From Candidatus Dadabacteria bacterium (lineage in GTDB: Bacteria; Desulfobacterota_D; UBA1144; Nemesobacterales; Nemesobacteraceae): a DNA stretch of 59,140 nt. Shown here in pieces: positions 40,050-48,843 of this stretch. Position 1 is the stretch's first letter, and every line of letters starts with the position of its first letter. Below the pieces are notes generated by a model. The model saw only the letters and a program-made list of their open reading frames with translations. It was not told the origin of the DNA and ran no database searches. Made by a program: the position numbers and the translations under genes. Where the stretch lies: NCBI GenBank assembly GCA_022827275.1, contig JAJDTG010000009.1, positions 1-59,140 on the forward strand, written 5' to 3'.

Positions 40050-41006
40050 ATGGAACCTGCAGAAGAAAAAGCTGTAACGGAAATCCCTCGGGAATTCGCC
40101 GGACAGAGAGCCGATGTGTTTCTCTCGGGCTTCCTGACGGAGCTTAGCCGTTCGAGCATAAAAAAGCACATAGAACTCGGAAACATACTTATTGACCGTA
40201 AAACGTTTAAGCCTTCTCGGATAATAAACGGCGGGGAGAGCCTGAGCGTTAACATTCCACCTCCTGAACCTTGCAGCGTCGAGGGAGAAGAGATCGAAGT
40301 CGATGTTGTTTATGAGGACCGTGACATAATCGCCGTCAACAAACCCGCCGGTATGGTGGTTCATCCTGGAGCGGGAGTGACTAGCGGCACGCTTGTGAAC
40401 GCTCTTGTTTATAGGTGCGAGGATCTTTCGGGGATAGGAGGCGAGATGCGCCCGGGGATTGTGCACCGCCTCGACAAGGAGACCTCTGGGGTTATGGTTG
40501 TTGCTAAGAACGACCGGGCGCACAAAAGTCTTTCCGAACAGTTTAAGACCAGAGAGACGGAAAAGGAGTACGTGGCGATTGTTTCCGGGGAAATGAAAAA
40601 AAGTTCGGGGATTTTCAACTCCCCCATAGGAAGGAGTCCTTCGAGCAGGGTAAAAATGACCTCTTTTTCCAGAGCCGGAAGAGATGCCGAGACCCGCTGG
40701 GAGGTAATCGAGAGATTGCGCGGAGCAACTCTTGTGAGTGTCTGGCCAAAGACCGGAAGAACTCACCAGATAAGGGTTCATTTCTCCGAAAACGGGTTCC
40801 CGGTGCTTGCCGATAAAGTTTACGGAGGCAAAAAAAGTCGCCCCAGAAAATCCGGGGTCCTAGGAGCCTTAATAAAAAGACACGCGCTTCACGCGAGAAG
40901 GCTCGGACTTACTCATCCGGCGACCGGAGAGCGGATTGAGCTTTCAGCGGAAATCCCCGAGGATATGGTTTCAGTGATCGATTTTCTAAGGAGACAGGAC
41001 GGATGA
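40050..41006 (+). CDS. rluD: RluA-family 23S rRNA pseudouridine synthase
   Basis: A 318-aa pseudouridine synthase with an N-terminal S4 RNA-binding domain (about 12-70) and the RluA catalytic motif HRLDKETSG (139-147), in which Asp142 is the nucleophile. Later blocks VSVWPKTGRTHQIRVHFSENGFPVLADKVYGG and HALHARRLGLTHPATGE are RluD-like, so U1911/1915/1917 of helix 69 is the likely target, with RluC specificity not excluded. It begins 9 nt after the SAM hydrolase gene and its stop overlaps the pgeF start by 4 nt, the arrangement seen in many bacteria. Confidence 0.92.
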   Translation: MEPAEEKAVTEIPREFAGQRADVFLSGFLTELSRSSIKKHIELGNILIDRKTFKPSRIINGGESLSVNIPPPEPCSVEGEEIEVDVVYEDRDIIAVNKPAGMVVHPGAGVTSGTLVNALVYRCEDLSGIGGEMRPGIVHRLDKETSGVMVVAKNDRAHKSLSEQFKTRETEKEYVAIVSGEMKKSSGIFNSPIGRSPSSRVKMTSFSRAGRDAETRWEVIERLRGATLVSVWPKTGRTHQIRVHFSENGFPVLADKVYGGKKSRPRKSGVLGALIKRHALHARRLGLTHPATGERIELSAEIPEDMVSVIDFLRRQDG

Positions 41007-41680
41007 AGGTTTTTCGTTCGGACCTGCTTGGGAGGTGCAGCGGCTTTATCCACGGTTTTGTTCACGATCCCGGAGGGCCGGACATTCTTAAAATTGCCTC
41101 CGCTCACGGGCTTGAAAACATCCTTACCGTGAATCAGGTTCATGGCAGCACTGTTTTTTTCGCCGACAATGCCACGGGAGAGAAATCTCCCGAAGCCGAT
41201 TCAATTGCTACCCGGCAAAAAGGTGTAGGCGTCGGGGTCATCACGGCCGACTGCGTTCCTGTTTTGCTCTGCTTTCCCGATTCCGGATGTGTATGCGCTG
41301 TTCATGCGGGGTGGCGCGGAACCTCACTGCGCGCGGTTAGGGACTGTGTTGTGGCCGTTTGTGAAAAATACTCTTTGAAGCCGCAAGACGCCGTGGCCGC
41401 AATAGGTCCGGCCATAGGGGGATGCTGCTACGAAGTCCGGGACGATGTGGCGTCGCAGTTCGTCTCAAGGTTCAGCGGCGAAGCGGACTGGCTTTTAGAA
41501 AAAGGTGGCGGGAAGTTTCTTCTTGATCTTGTGGAGCTTAACAGAATCGAACTTTGCGATGCGGGAGTTCCCCAAATCGAGATAATGGACCTGTGCACCT
41601 GTTGTCAGGGCCTTCCTTCATACAGAAGAGACGGTTCCGGTACGGACAAGATGATTAGCTTTGTCGGGATTTCCCCTTAG
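41003..41680 (+). CDS. pgeF: YfiH/PgeF (LACC1-type) protein
   Basis: A 225-aa YfiH-family protein. Metal-ligand residues are the His in NQVHGST, Cys in ITADCVPVLL and His in AVHAGWRGT; GPAIGGCCYEV follows. Homologues were once called polyphenol oxidases; LACC1-type members act as purine nucleoside enzymes and PgeF edits peptidoglycan precursors in E. coli. The specific role here cannot be decided. It overlaps the rluD stop by 4 nt, the same rluD-yfiH order as in E. coli. Confidence 0.9.
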   Translation: MKVFRSDLLGRCSGFIHGFVHDPGGPDILKIASAHGLENILTVNQVHGSTVFFADNATGEKSPEADSIATRQKGVGVGVITADCVPVLLCFPDSGCVCAVHAGWRGTSLRAVRDCVVAVCEKYSLKPQDAVAAIGPAIGGCCYEVRDDVASQFVSRFSGEADWLLEKGGGKFLLDLVELNRIELCDAGVPQIEIMDLCTCCQGLPSYRRDGSGTDKMISFVGISP

Positions 41681-41751
41681 TGGATTTCTTTTCCTTTCAG
41701 CACAGTAGTGCAACTTAACGCCGAGACGGAATACGGTACTTCGGCGGATCT

Positions 41752-42216
41752 TTAGTTTTTCGTCTCTCGATACAGAGTTTCTGCGCGAAGTTTTAATCCC
41801 ACGCCTACATCGCTAAAACCGCGGCGTATATAACCGCCGAAGAGAAGTGAAATTATCGGCGAAAGTACACCGTTTAATAGGTCGACATTATGGTAGCTGC
41901 AACTGTCATCACTTATAGGTTCTAGATGTTGTTCTCGCACCACAAATAAGAGCCAGGAAGTTCCGAAGTTCCTGCTCCAAGAAATAAGGCGTGGTTTTTC
42001 AAATGCACATACAGTTTCGGTTATTCTGAATTTTGTAGGCCCCATTCTTACCAATAGACGAGCGGGCGACCCAATTTTAAAATCGGTTCTGGCCTGAGAT
42101 GTGAATGGATTCCACTCGCCGTATTTTTCAACGTCAGTCAGGACCTCCCAAACGAAGTCAATGGGTGCGTTGATCTGAATGCGGTCGGTACGTACGATAA
42201 AATTATTCATGCCCAT
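41752..42216 (-). CDS. SRPBCC-domain (polyketide cyclase-like) protein
   Basis: A 154-aa START/Bet v1-like domain protein: TDRIQINAPIDFVWEVLTDVEKYGEWNPFTSQ is the classical N-terminal SRPBCC pattern, binding a hydrophobic ligand in a deep pocket. The start overlaps the upstream SDR gene by 14 nt. In this minus-strand cluster with two SDRs, a sulfotransferase and a DUF1214 protein it may bind or cyclise the shared lipid substrate. No catalytic residues are known. Confidence 0.85.
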   Translation of the reverse strand: MGMNNFIVRTDRIQINAPIDFVWEVLTDVEKYGEWNPFTSQARTDFKIGSPARLLVRMGPTKFRITETVCAFEKPRLISWSRNFGTSWLLFVVREQHLEPISDDSCSYHNVDLLNGVLSPIISLLFGGYIRRGFSDVGVGLKLRAETLYRETKN

Positions 42217-43207
42217 CTTTGCTGTTCTTAACTAGAGTTTTAACCCATGCATCAGAGTTGTCCCATAGAAGTCTCGACACATCCTGGTCTTTTGTATCGC
42301 CGGATGATTCCGCTGTTTCGCAGCGCACATAATAATTTCCACCTTGAAACGGGTACTTGCTAGCGCACATAACGGAAGTTTGCGCGCCAAATATCGGGCG
42401 CAGCAAGACAATAGATGCGAGTGCGGAACAAATCTGGTTTAGAAGATACCCGATCTTTCCTTGGAATTCCTCAATCTTCGTAAGATTAGTCTTAACAGAC
42501 CCGGGGTGTACCGCTGCCGATTGGAGGTTGTATTTTTTGGCAAATCGTCTCTGGATCTCAAAGGTAAAGTGAATTAATGCTAGTTTTGACAGCCCGTAAG
42601 CGTTCCAGGAGTGGTAGTCTCTGTCATCGTCGAACATACTCTTGTTTTTCACTCTGTCGTGCAAGTGAGAAGTTACGTTGACGACTCGCGCATCTCCGCT
42701 TTCCAAACCATTTTGCTTAAGAATTGGAAGCAATAAACTCGTCAGGTGAAAAGTTCCAAGGAAATTGGTTCGCCAATGAATTTCGAAACCGTCCTTTGTC
42801 GGGGGCGGCTTTTTTCTTGGGTTGAGAATGTTCTTATGAATCCCCGCATTATTGACAAGCACGTGCAGTCGGTCGTTGTAATTTTTTCGGTACCATGTCG
42901 TGAAATTATTAACACTGTCAACATCGCACAGGTCTAACTCATGGGCTGTAATCTTCTCCTCGGTAGCGCCAATGATTCGCAAGTCTCTCCTCAAAGAGCT
43001 TTCCATCAGTTCAATATCGTCAGTACTGGTGACAACGACCGTAGCTCCCCAGCTTGCGAGGATTTTGGCCGTTTCGTAACCAATTGAATTAGGAGAAGCA
43101 CCTGTAACGATGACGTTCCGACTCGACATGTCAACTTCTTTCGCCATCGGCTTACCCATGAACAGCTGCAGGATATGAGTTGCGGATTTTGAGAACGTTT
43201 TAGGCAT
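42203..43207 (-). CDS. retinol dehydrogenase-like SDR
   Basis: A 334-aa SDR. Cofactor motif TGASPNSIG is preceded by about 30 residues; VNNAG lies near 118, and the catalytic set YGLSK occurs in SWNAYGLSKLALIHFTFEI. The glycine loop insertion (NS for the usual SG) and AAVHPGSVKTNLT tail are of the light-dependent/retinol dehydrogenase branch. Second of two SDRs in the minus-strand cluster, 105 nt after the first. The substrate is probably a hydrophobic alcohol or ketone. Homologous to its neighbour but strongly diverged. Confidence 0.88.
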   Translation of the reverse strand: MPKTFSKSATHILQLFMGKPMAKEVDMSSRNVIVTGASPNSIGYETAKILASWGATVVVTSTDDIELMESSLRRDLRIIGATEEKITAHELDLCDVDSVNNFTTWYRKNYNDRLHVLVNNAGIHKNILNPRKKPPPTKDGFEIHWRTNFLGTFHLTSLLLPILKQNGLESGDARVVNVTSHLHDRVKNKSMFDDDRDYHSWNAYGLSKLALIHFTFEIQRRFAKKYNLQSAAVHPGSVKTNLTKIEEFQGKIGYLLNQICSALASIVLLRPIFGAQTSVMCASKYPFQGGNYYVRCETAESSGDTKDQDVSRLLWDNSDAWVKTLVKNSKDGHE

Positions 43208-43312
43208 GCTGGAACAACGTTATGTATGGGGTATGGTCTTCGTACGACTCTTTATACAACACAAATGCGCGTCTGATATTTGCATGGCAGGCTGCTATCC
43301 CAGTTATAGGAC

Positions 43313-44314
43313 TCACTCTTGGGAATTGGCGACTAATGGCTCACTTGCTTCCCACAGCTTGGTTCCGTTTTCTTCATCCAGTGCCGTAGGAGACACGGAC
43401 TTTCGCTGCATTAAATGCAGGTAAATGCCTGTATCGGTGCCGGCTTCTTCTGCACAGCATAAGTAAATTACCGGCCCAATGGCTTCTTCTGGAGATTGAA
43501 AAAAATATCTTAGCAATGAGTTAACTATGGGTTTCAAAATCGACGGCGCTTCTCGTGAAAGGTTCGTAGCAACGCCCCCGGGACACATTGAGTGAACTGC
43601 AACTTCAGTTTTGCTGCCTGTGTTCAGACGGCGTGAGAGTTCAGTCGCGAACATGCACAGAACAAGTTTGCTGATACCGTAATATTTGAAGCCATCCTTG
43701 AATCCGTAATCGGTAAATTCCCCGAAGTGGTCGAAATCGATAGTATGAGAGGACCGATGAGCCTCAGATGAAACGAAGATGATTCGCGGTGTTTTTCCAG
43801 CTTGGCTGGATGGACAAATCACGCCGTCTTTCAACCACCGGTCAATCATGATGCGATTTGACAGGAAATGAACCGCGAACATTGTTTCGTATCCTTGCGG
43901 TGTTTTAATTGCCTTTTTGGGTGCTAATCCTGCGTTGAAAACCGCGATATCAATTTTAATGTTGCGGTTACTCAGGTGATCGCAAAGACTGTGTACCGAC
44001 CGAAGATCTGAAAGGTCTACTTCCATCATTTCCACACTCTCGGAACCAGACAGCTTCTTTATTTCGTCGCATGTCTTCGTATGACCGGGTCGACAAGCTA
44101 AGATCATGTTTGCGCCTCGCCTCGCAAGCTCAACGGCAGCGGCTTTACCCAGACCGCTGTTTGCTCCGGTTATCAGACAAGTTTTGCCATCTATGCGTAC
44201 GTGTTCTGGAACAGGATTTACTTCCGATACCTTGGGTTGCGCCAAATCTCGAGTTGCGATGATTATAGCGTCTATGAAAGAACCATCTCCCATTTGATTT
44301 GTTTTTTGTTTCAT
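43313..44314 (-). CDS. retinol dehydrogenase-like SDR
   Basis: A 333-aa SDR with TGANSGLGKAAAVELARRGA (about 48-67), a VFNAGLAP strand in place of NNAG, and catalytic YGISK in YYGISKLVLCMFATEL. The MCPGGVATNLSREAP segment resembles animal-type retinol dehydrogenases. It lies 56 nt after the sulfotransferase gene and 105 nt before the second SDR on the same strand. AT-leaning codon use sets the group apart from the conserved genes around it. Substrate unknown. Confidence 0.88.
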   Translation of the reverse strand: MKQKTNQMGDGSFIDAIIIATRDLAQPKVSEVNPVPEHVRIDGKTCLITGANSGLGKAAAVELARRGANMILACRPGHTKTCDEIKKLSGSESVEMMEVDLSDLRSVHSLCDHLSNRNIKIDIAVFNAGLAPKKAIKTPQGYETMFAVHFLSNRIMIDRWLKDGVICPSSQAGKTPRIIFVSSEAHRSSHTIDFDHFGEFTDYGFKDGFKYYGISKLVLCMFATELSRRLNTGSKTEVAVHSMCPGGVATNLSREAPSILKPIVNSLLRYFFQSPEEAIGPVIYLCCAEEAGTDTGIYLHLMQRKSVSPTALDEENGTKLWEASEPLVANSQE

Positions 44315-44370
44315 GGCGAGTTTCTCCGCATTGTTTTTCGGTTATTTGCGGTTGCTTGAATTTGCATGGA

Positions 44371-45627
44371 CTACTCGAAGGGAATTTCATGTTTCTCCCG
44401 GTAAAAGGAGAAATGATCTTCAATAATTTCCTCACTCAATCCGAAATCACTTAAATGGTAGGCGTGCCTACCAAAGCGATTTTGCGGATTTTTTTTCATA
44501 AAAACCTTGGCTTGTTGCACCGCTTCAGCATCAAAATCAATTCCCGCCTTCAGGTAAATCCGGTGAAGCTGAGCAATCGGATCCTTCATCAAGTCGTAGT
44601 ACGAAACGTCGACGAATCGATCAGCACCTGCTTTAGCTCGAGATTGGATGGTTAACTCGACCATCCTGCGAGCCTTTCTGGACCAATGTCTGGCGATTTC
44701 CTTCGGGTCCACATGGTCACTGAATATGCCGCGGTTGTGAGCAACCATACTGCAGAAAGAAGGCATGGTTTTTCTAGGGTCGCGGTGGGTCTGCACGACT
44801 ATCGCGGTGGGGAAAACTTTAAGAAACACATCCAGATATTCCATGTGATGCGGCGTTTTGAGCACCCAGTTACTGCTGGGGCGCTGCCAGCACAGAATCT
44901 TCAGCACCTTATGGAAATATTCGTAGGTCTGCGTATGGTCCTGTTCCTCCAGCCACCGGGAGTAACTCGGCACGTGCATTGTGGCTTCTGGCGCTTGGCT
45001 CATAAAGTTCAGATCAAGAAGCATTACATCTTCTTCCGGCTCATTATGGTTAATGGGATGGACTGCCATGAACTGCGGCGACAAATACGAAATCAGTCGT
45101 TGTGCGAGGACTGCATGCGCATTTCGAGTGATCGTTCCTTTAGCTTTGTTGCTTGGCGGTAACGGGTTGAGCGCCTCCACGCCCGACACGCCTCGAATAT
45201 TCGGATGAGAATTCAGCAGCCTGTGCAATATTGTCGTTCCACTACGCTGCAATCCCGTGATCAGGATAATCTTCCCCAAGTTGATGTCATGTATTTCAGG
45301 GTGCTGTTTTAGTAGTTCTTCAATCCGCAAGCGATGAACTAATGCGCTTGTAAGTCGAATTTTTTGTATCAGGCTGCCGGTTGGGGTTAGTTCGGCTTCA
45401 TTATTAATCGAATTTATGAGAACTTCCAATGCCTCGGAGTGGCCGTCGTCACCAAAATCCTCGAGTCTCGTTTTTCGGATCGCGCTGGCATTGAGCTTTT
45501 CAATATCCAAAGAACTTGATAATCCGAGGTTTTCACTTAGCCTCCCGATGGAATTTAAGATCTTAACGGGAAGAGGACGGTAGGGATTCTCATAGTCTGT
45601 AGAAGTTACTAGATTCTTTTTAGCCAT
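44371..45627 (-). CDS. PAPS-dependent sulfotransferase family protein
   Basis: A 418-aa sulfotransferase. The 5'-phosphosulfate loop is ITGLQRSGTTILHRLL (122-137), followed by SHPNIRGVSGVEALNPLPP, and the late WVLKTPHHMEYLDVFLKVFPTA with QTHRDPRKTMPSFCSM forms the 3'-phosphate side. This arrangement is that of the Sulfotransfer_3 family common in mycobacteria and marine bacteria. It transfers sulfate from PAPS to a hydroxyl or amine of a small molecule. It follows the DUF1214 gene by 10 nt. A PAP phosphatase at 31 kb could clear the PAP by-product. Confidence 0.9.
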   Translation of the reverse strand: MAKKNLVTSTDYENPYRPLPVKILNSIGRLSENLGLSSSLDIEKLNASAIRKTRLEDFGDDGHSEALEVLINSINNEAELTPTGSLIQKIRLTSALVHRLRIEELLKQHPEIHDINLGKIILITGLQRSGTTILHRLLNSHPNIRGVSGVEALNPLPPSNKAKGTITRNAHAVLAQRLISYLSPQFMAVHPINHNEPEEDVMLLDLNFMSQAPEATMHVPSYSRWLEEQDHTQTYEYFHKVLKILCWQRPSSNWVLKTPHHMEYLDVFLKVFPTAIVVQTHRDPRKTMPSFCSMVAHNRGIFSDHVDPKEIARHWSRKARRMVELTIQSRAKAGADRFVDVSYYDLMKDPIAQLHRIYLKAGIDFDAEAVQQAKVFMKKNPQNRFGRHAYHLSDFGLSEEIIEDHFSFYREKHEIPFE

Positions 45628-45637
45628 AGCGATTTCC

Positions 45638-46831
45638 TTAACCCAACAACTGCTTGAGGTCAGTTAACTTGATCAATCTGGTCCGCGGTTGAGGATGTTC
45701 CTTTGCACGCACCCATCTAAAGCACATCGTGCCGGAAGAATGTCCGGCTGTTTGGAGCCAATTGGGATGACCGGGATCCTCGTGAGCTACTACCAGGCGC
45801 ACAGAACCGTCATCTTCATAATGGGCAAGATGCTTGTTAGTGTGTATCGTGTGATAGCGGTAGTCCAGCGATTCCATCCAGTAGTTGTTTAATTGAAAGT
45901 TCCAATGTTCGCATTCCGGCGGCGTTACTTCTATTAAAAGCGCTTCGTTTTCCGCCACTTTCCAATGGCTGTGGTAGTAAACGATATTGGGATCACCTCC
46001 GGCAGCCAGCGATACTTCAGGATCAAACATTGGCAGTTCGTTGGTGTGCTTTTGGAAATCACGAGCCCACTTGGCAAACAGCAGCGGTGCGCCTGCCACG
46101 AGCGTTCCCACAGTTTTTAGTCCTTCGTCGAGTTGCTTCGGTGTCAATGGAGAAGGGAGGCGTTCATCTTCGGAACAATTGATCCGTTCTATTCGCAAGT
46201 CTGCTGGAGTTTCTGTTTCGCGATCAAGGAAGGTCTGACGTACCACTAATGTGCCAGTCTCCGGTGTCATAGGAAGCCAGTTCTTGCTTTGAGGTTTGCA
46301 ACTGAGTATCAGCTCAAAGCATCCATTTTCGTCAGCTTCTATTTGGTCAGACTCTATGTGTCCGGTGGGAGGTAGTCCTCGTCCTTGCCCATAGTTGCCG
46401 GATTGAGTGCCAAAGCTTAAGTATGCAATATTATTGCGCCGTCCTGTGATTTTGTATTCATACTCGCCACTAAGCGCTGCTGTCTGGTAGAAGTTATCAG
46501 GATTGTCCGCACCTAGCTTGGTTGTTTCATTGACGACGCGGTGAAGTACAGGTGCTTTCGGGTCCGCATGCTCGATAAATGCCATCAGTCCGGCCCGGGC
46601 GATGCGGCTTAAGTACCGATATCCTTCCGCCTGATTGAATGGGTCTTGAGGTGCCTTCGGGAAATTTAAAGCTGCCCCCGCGGCTTTTAAAGTGTCGCAG
46701 AACTCATCCCAGGATTTCCCGTTAACTACCCGATCGGCGGCTAAGTCAGCTTCCGTTTTGCCACGCAGCTTCCAGATAAAAAGAGATGTCTGTCGAAACA
46801 AGGCGAGAAGACGGATTGCGAGTTTTCGCAT
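45638..46831 (-). CDS. DUF1214 domain protein
   Basis: A 397-aa DUF1214 protein, here first gene of the minus-strand cluster. The N-terminus (MRKLAIRLLALFRQT) is basic-hydrophobic and may be a weak membrane anchor. The C-terminal DUF1214 block includes HWNFQLNNYWMESLDYR and LVVAHEDPGHPNWLQTAGHSSGTMCFRWV. DUF1214 proteins occur beside sulfotransferases and SDRs in marine and mycobacterial genomes; no activity is established. The following sulfotransferase gene starts 10 nt after it, implying one transcript. Confidence 0.88.
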   Translation of the reverse strand: MRKLAIRLLALFRQTSLFIWKLRGKTEADLAADRVVNGKSWDEFCDTLKAAGAALNFPKAPQDPFNQAEGYRYLSRIARAGLMAFIEHADPKAPVLHRVVNETTKLGADNPDNFYQTAALSGEYEYKITGRRNNIAYLSFGTQSGNYGQGRGLPPTGHIESDQIEADENGCFELILSCKPQSKNWLPMTPETGTLVVRQTFLDRETETPADLRIERINCSEDERLPSPLTPKQLDEGLKTVGTLVAGAPLLFAKWARDFQKHTNELPMFDPEVSLAAGGDPNIVYYHSHWKVAENEALLIEVTPPECEHWNFQLNNYWMESLDYRYHTIHTNKHLAHYEDDGSVRLVVAHEDPGHPNWLQTAGHSSGTMCFRWVRAKEHPQPRTRLIKLTDLKQLLG

Positions 46832-47157
46832 GGAGTACCTCTAAGCAAAACTGACCTCATCGCTCTAGATGTGTTTTTCTATGTTTTCCGGCACAGGTTT
46901 TGTCCGAGAATAATAATTCGTTTTATCCTGTAATGACTAAATAAATGTATAAGACACGCAAGAAATGGCAATTATTTTGTCATAGAGACTGCAGAATGAG
47001 AAAAGGATTTTCTCGGAATTCTCAAGAGGATGACGGAAAAGACAGTTGACAATAAAGGATAATGACAGTTTAAATCAATCTCGCATCGTTGCCTAAAGAT
47101 GGGATAATAGTATATAATTTCCCAGAATATCCATGTGAGTCCTCGGAGGAAAAAACA
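46832..47157. other. divergent regulatory region
   Basis: A 326-nt AT-rich gap between the DUF1214 cluster (minus) and the hypothetical-argG-queA run (plus). It contains a consensus TTGACA at 47046 without a good -10 on the plus strand, and the better promoter at 47089-47118. No RNA, repeat or additional gene was recognised. Regulation of the minus-strand cluster should lie here, but I see no clear operator. Confidence 0.45.
47089..47118 (+). promoter_or_regulatory. promoter of the hypothetical-argG-queA run
   Basis: TTGCCT (47089-47094), an 18-nt spacer and a consensus TATAAT (47113-47118). The ATG at 47158 has GGAGG 8 nt upstream, giving a leader of about 33 nt. Confidence 0.6.
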
Positions 47158-47586
47158 ATGAAAATAATGTCTTGGCTCGATTCGGAAGATTACTGGTACA
47201 TGAATTCCCTAAGCGAGCAGAACAAGGAAATAAACTACTACGGCTATGTGATGGAGGTCGGAGACGAGGAAGATTCGAGCAGGATAAAGATCATGGTGGT
47301 CGAACTGCAGAGCGTTAATATGGTTGTGGGATTCATTGTTCCTTTTAGCATGGATTTGAGCGGACAGATAGACATGGGTTTTATCTGTCAGGAAAGGCCG
47401 GATAAGGACATACCGTTTTCGTGCACGCTCTCGGGAGAGGTGAAAACCCTTACCTACACTGGAGACGACCTCCAGAAAATAGAGTATGCTGGTCTTTCGC
47501 TTGAAAAGTTCTACCAGAACAAGGGAGTAAAATTCTACCTTCTAGATCTTCGCCCGATCTCCCAGCAGAATCAGGACAAGCCTTGA
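47158..47586 (+). CDS. hypothetical protein upstream of argG
   Basis: A 142-aa unrecognised protein. It is beta-rich in appearance (YYGYVMEVGDEEDSSRIKIMVVELQSVNMVVGFIVPFSMDL), with no signal peptide, membrane segment or cysteine cluster. The start at 47158 is fixed by GGAGG; an earlier in-frame start at 47089 lies within the promoter. It ends 42 nt before argG on the same strand, so it may be co-transcribed with argG and queA. No function is proposed. Confidence 0.7.
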   Translation: MKIMSWLDSEDYWYMNSLSEQNKEINYYGYVMEVGDEEDSSRIKIMVVELQSVNMVVGFIVPFSMDLSGQIDMGFICQERPDKDIPFSCTLSGEVKTLTYTGDDLQKIEYAGLSLEKFYQNKGVKFYLLDLRPISQQNQDKP

Positions 47587-47628
47587 TTAAGCTTTCCATT
47601 CGCGAAGAAATGCCGGAGCACAAGTAAT

Positions 47629-48831
47629 ATGTCTGGGAAAAACAAGATCGTTCTTGCCTATTCCGGGGGTCTTGATACATCGGTAATCCTGAAGTGGCTT
47701 GTAAACGAGTACAACTCTGATGTTATAGCCTATGTGGCTGACGTAGGACAGAAAGAGGATTTACAGGAAGCGGAGCGGAAGGCTTGGGATACCGGTGCGT
47801 GTGCGGTATTCATCGAAGACCTAAGAGACGAGTTCGTCAGGGACTATGTTTTCCCCGCGATAAGCGCAAACGCCGTGTATGAAGGCAGCTATCTTCTGGG
47901 CACTTCCATAGCGCGTCCCCTTATAGCGAAAAGACAAATTGAAATAGCCAAGCGCGAGGGAGCCTTCGCAGTTTCCCACGGAGCGACAGGCAAGGGAAAC
48001 GATCAGGTCCGCTTTGAACTTACCTTCTACGCGCTACACCCCGACATAAAGATCATAGCCCCGTGGCGCGAGTGGGATTTCAAATCAAGAACCGACCTGA
48101 TAAATTACGCCAGGGAAAACGGAATAGACGTTACGGTGACCGAGAAAAAACCCTACAGTTGTGACCGCAACCTTCTTCATATCAGTTATGAGGGGGGAAT
48201 CCTGGAGGATCCGTGGGCCGAACCTCCTGAGGATATGTTCGAGATGACGGTTTCTCCCGAGGCGGCTCCCGATCAGCCGGTTTACGTGGAAATCGGATTT
48301 GAAAGCGGCATTCCCGTTTCCGTTGACGGGAAGGAACTTTCTCCTTCAGCGCTCCTTGGCTGCTTAAACGATGTTGCCGGAGCGAACGGCATCGGAAGGG
48401 TAGACATTGTTGAAAACAGGTTCGTCGGGATGAAATCAAGGGGAGTGTACGAGACCCCCGGCGGCACTGTTCTTCATGTGGCGCACAGGGCTCTTGAGTC
48501 GATTACCATGGACAGAGAAGTCATGCGCCTAAGGGATTCCCTGATTCCGAAAATATCGGAACTTATTTACTACGGTTTCTGGTTTTCTCCCGAGATGGAA
48601 ATGCTGACCGCTGCTGTCCAGGAGAGTCAGAAAGACGTAAGCGGTACAGTAAGGCTTAAGCTTTACAAGGGAAACATTATAGTCTGTGGGAGAAGGTCCC
48701 CGAATTCCCTCTACAGCGAGAACCTGGCGACCTTCGAGGAGGATTCGATTTACGACCAGTCGGATGCTACCGGGTTCATAAGGCTAAACTCCCTCCGCCT
48801 TTCCGTGAAAAAACTTCTTGAGGAAAAATAG
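47629..48831 (+). CDS. argG: argininosuccinate synthase
   Basis: Joins citrulline and aspartate with ATP to give argininosuccinate, the substrate of ArgH (at 4.2 kb). A 400-aa protein with the P-loop-like AYSGGLDTS (9-17), the [14 protein letters not shown] aspartate/citrulline site, and the family blocks [18 protein letters not shown] and [25 protein letters not shown]. Length and order are normal. It is followed by queA after 12 nt; the two are unrelated in function. Confidence 0.97.
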   Translation: MSGKNKIVLAYSGGLDTSVILKWLVNEYNSDVIAYVADVGQKEDLQEAERKAWDTGACAVFIEDLRDEFVRDYVFPAISANAVYEGSYLLGTSIARPLIAKRQIEIAKREGAFAVSHGATGKGNDQVRFELTFYALHPDIKIIAPWREWDFKSRTDLINYARENGIDVTVTEKKPYSCDRNLLHISYEGGILEDPWAEPPEDMFEMTVSPEAAPDQPVYVEIGFESGIPVSVDGKELSPSALLGCLNDVAGANGIGRVDIVENRFVGMKSRGVYETPGGTVLHVAHRALESITMDREVMRLRDSLIPKISELIYYGFWFSPEMEMLTAAVQESQKDVSGTVRLKLYKGNIIVCGRRSPNSLYSENLATFEEDSIYDQSDATGFIRLNSLRLSVKKLLEEK

Positions 48832-48843
48832 CCCCTTTCGCGG

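Noticed and set aside
39615-40781. 388-codon minus-strand frame across the SAM hydrolase and rluD genes
   Set aside because: It covers two conserved genes on the other strand, has no ribosome site and shows no family pattern; a shadow frame.
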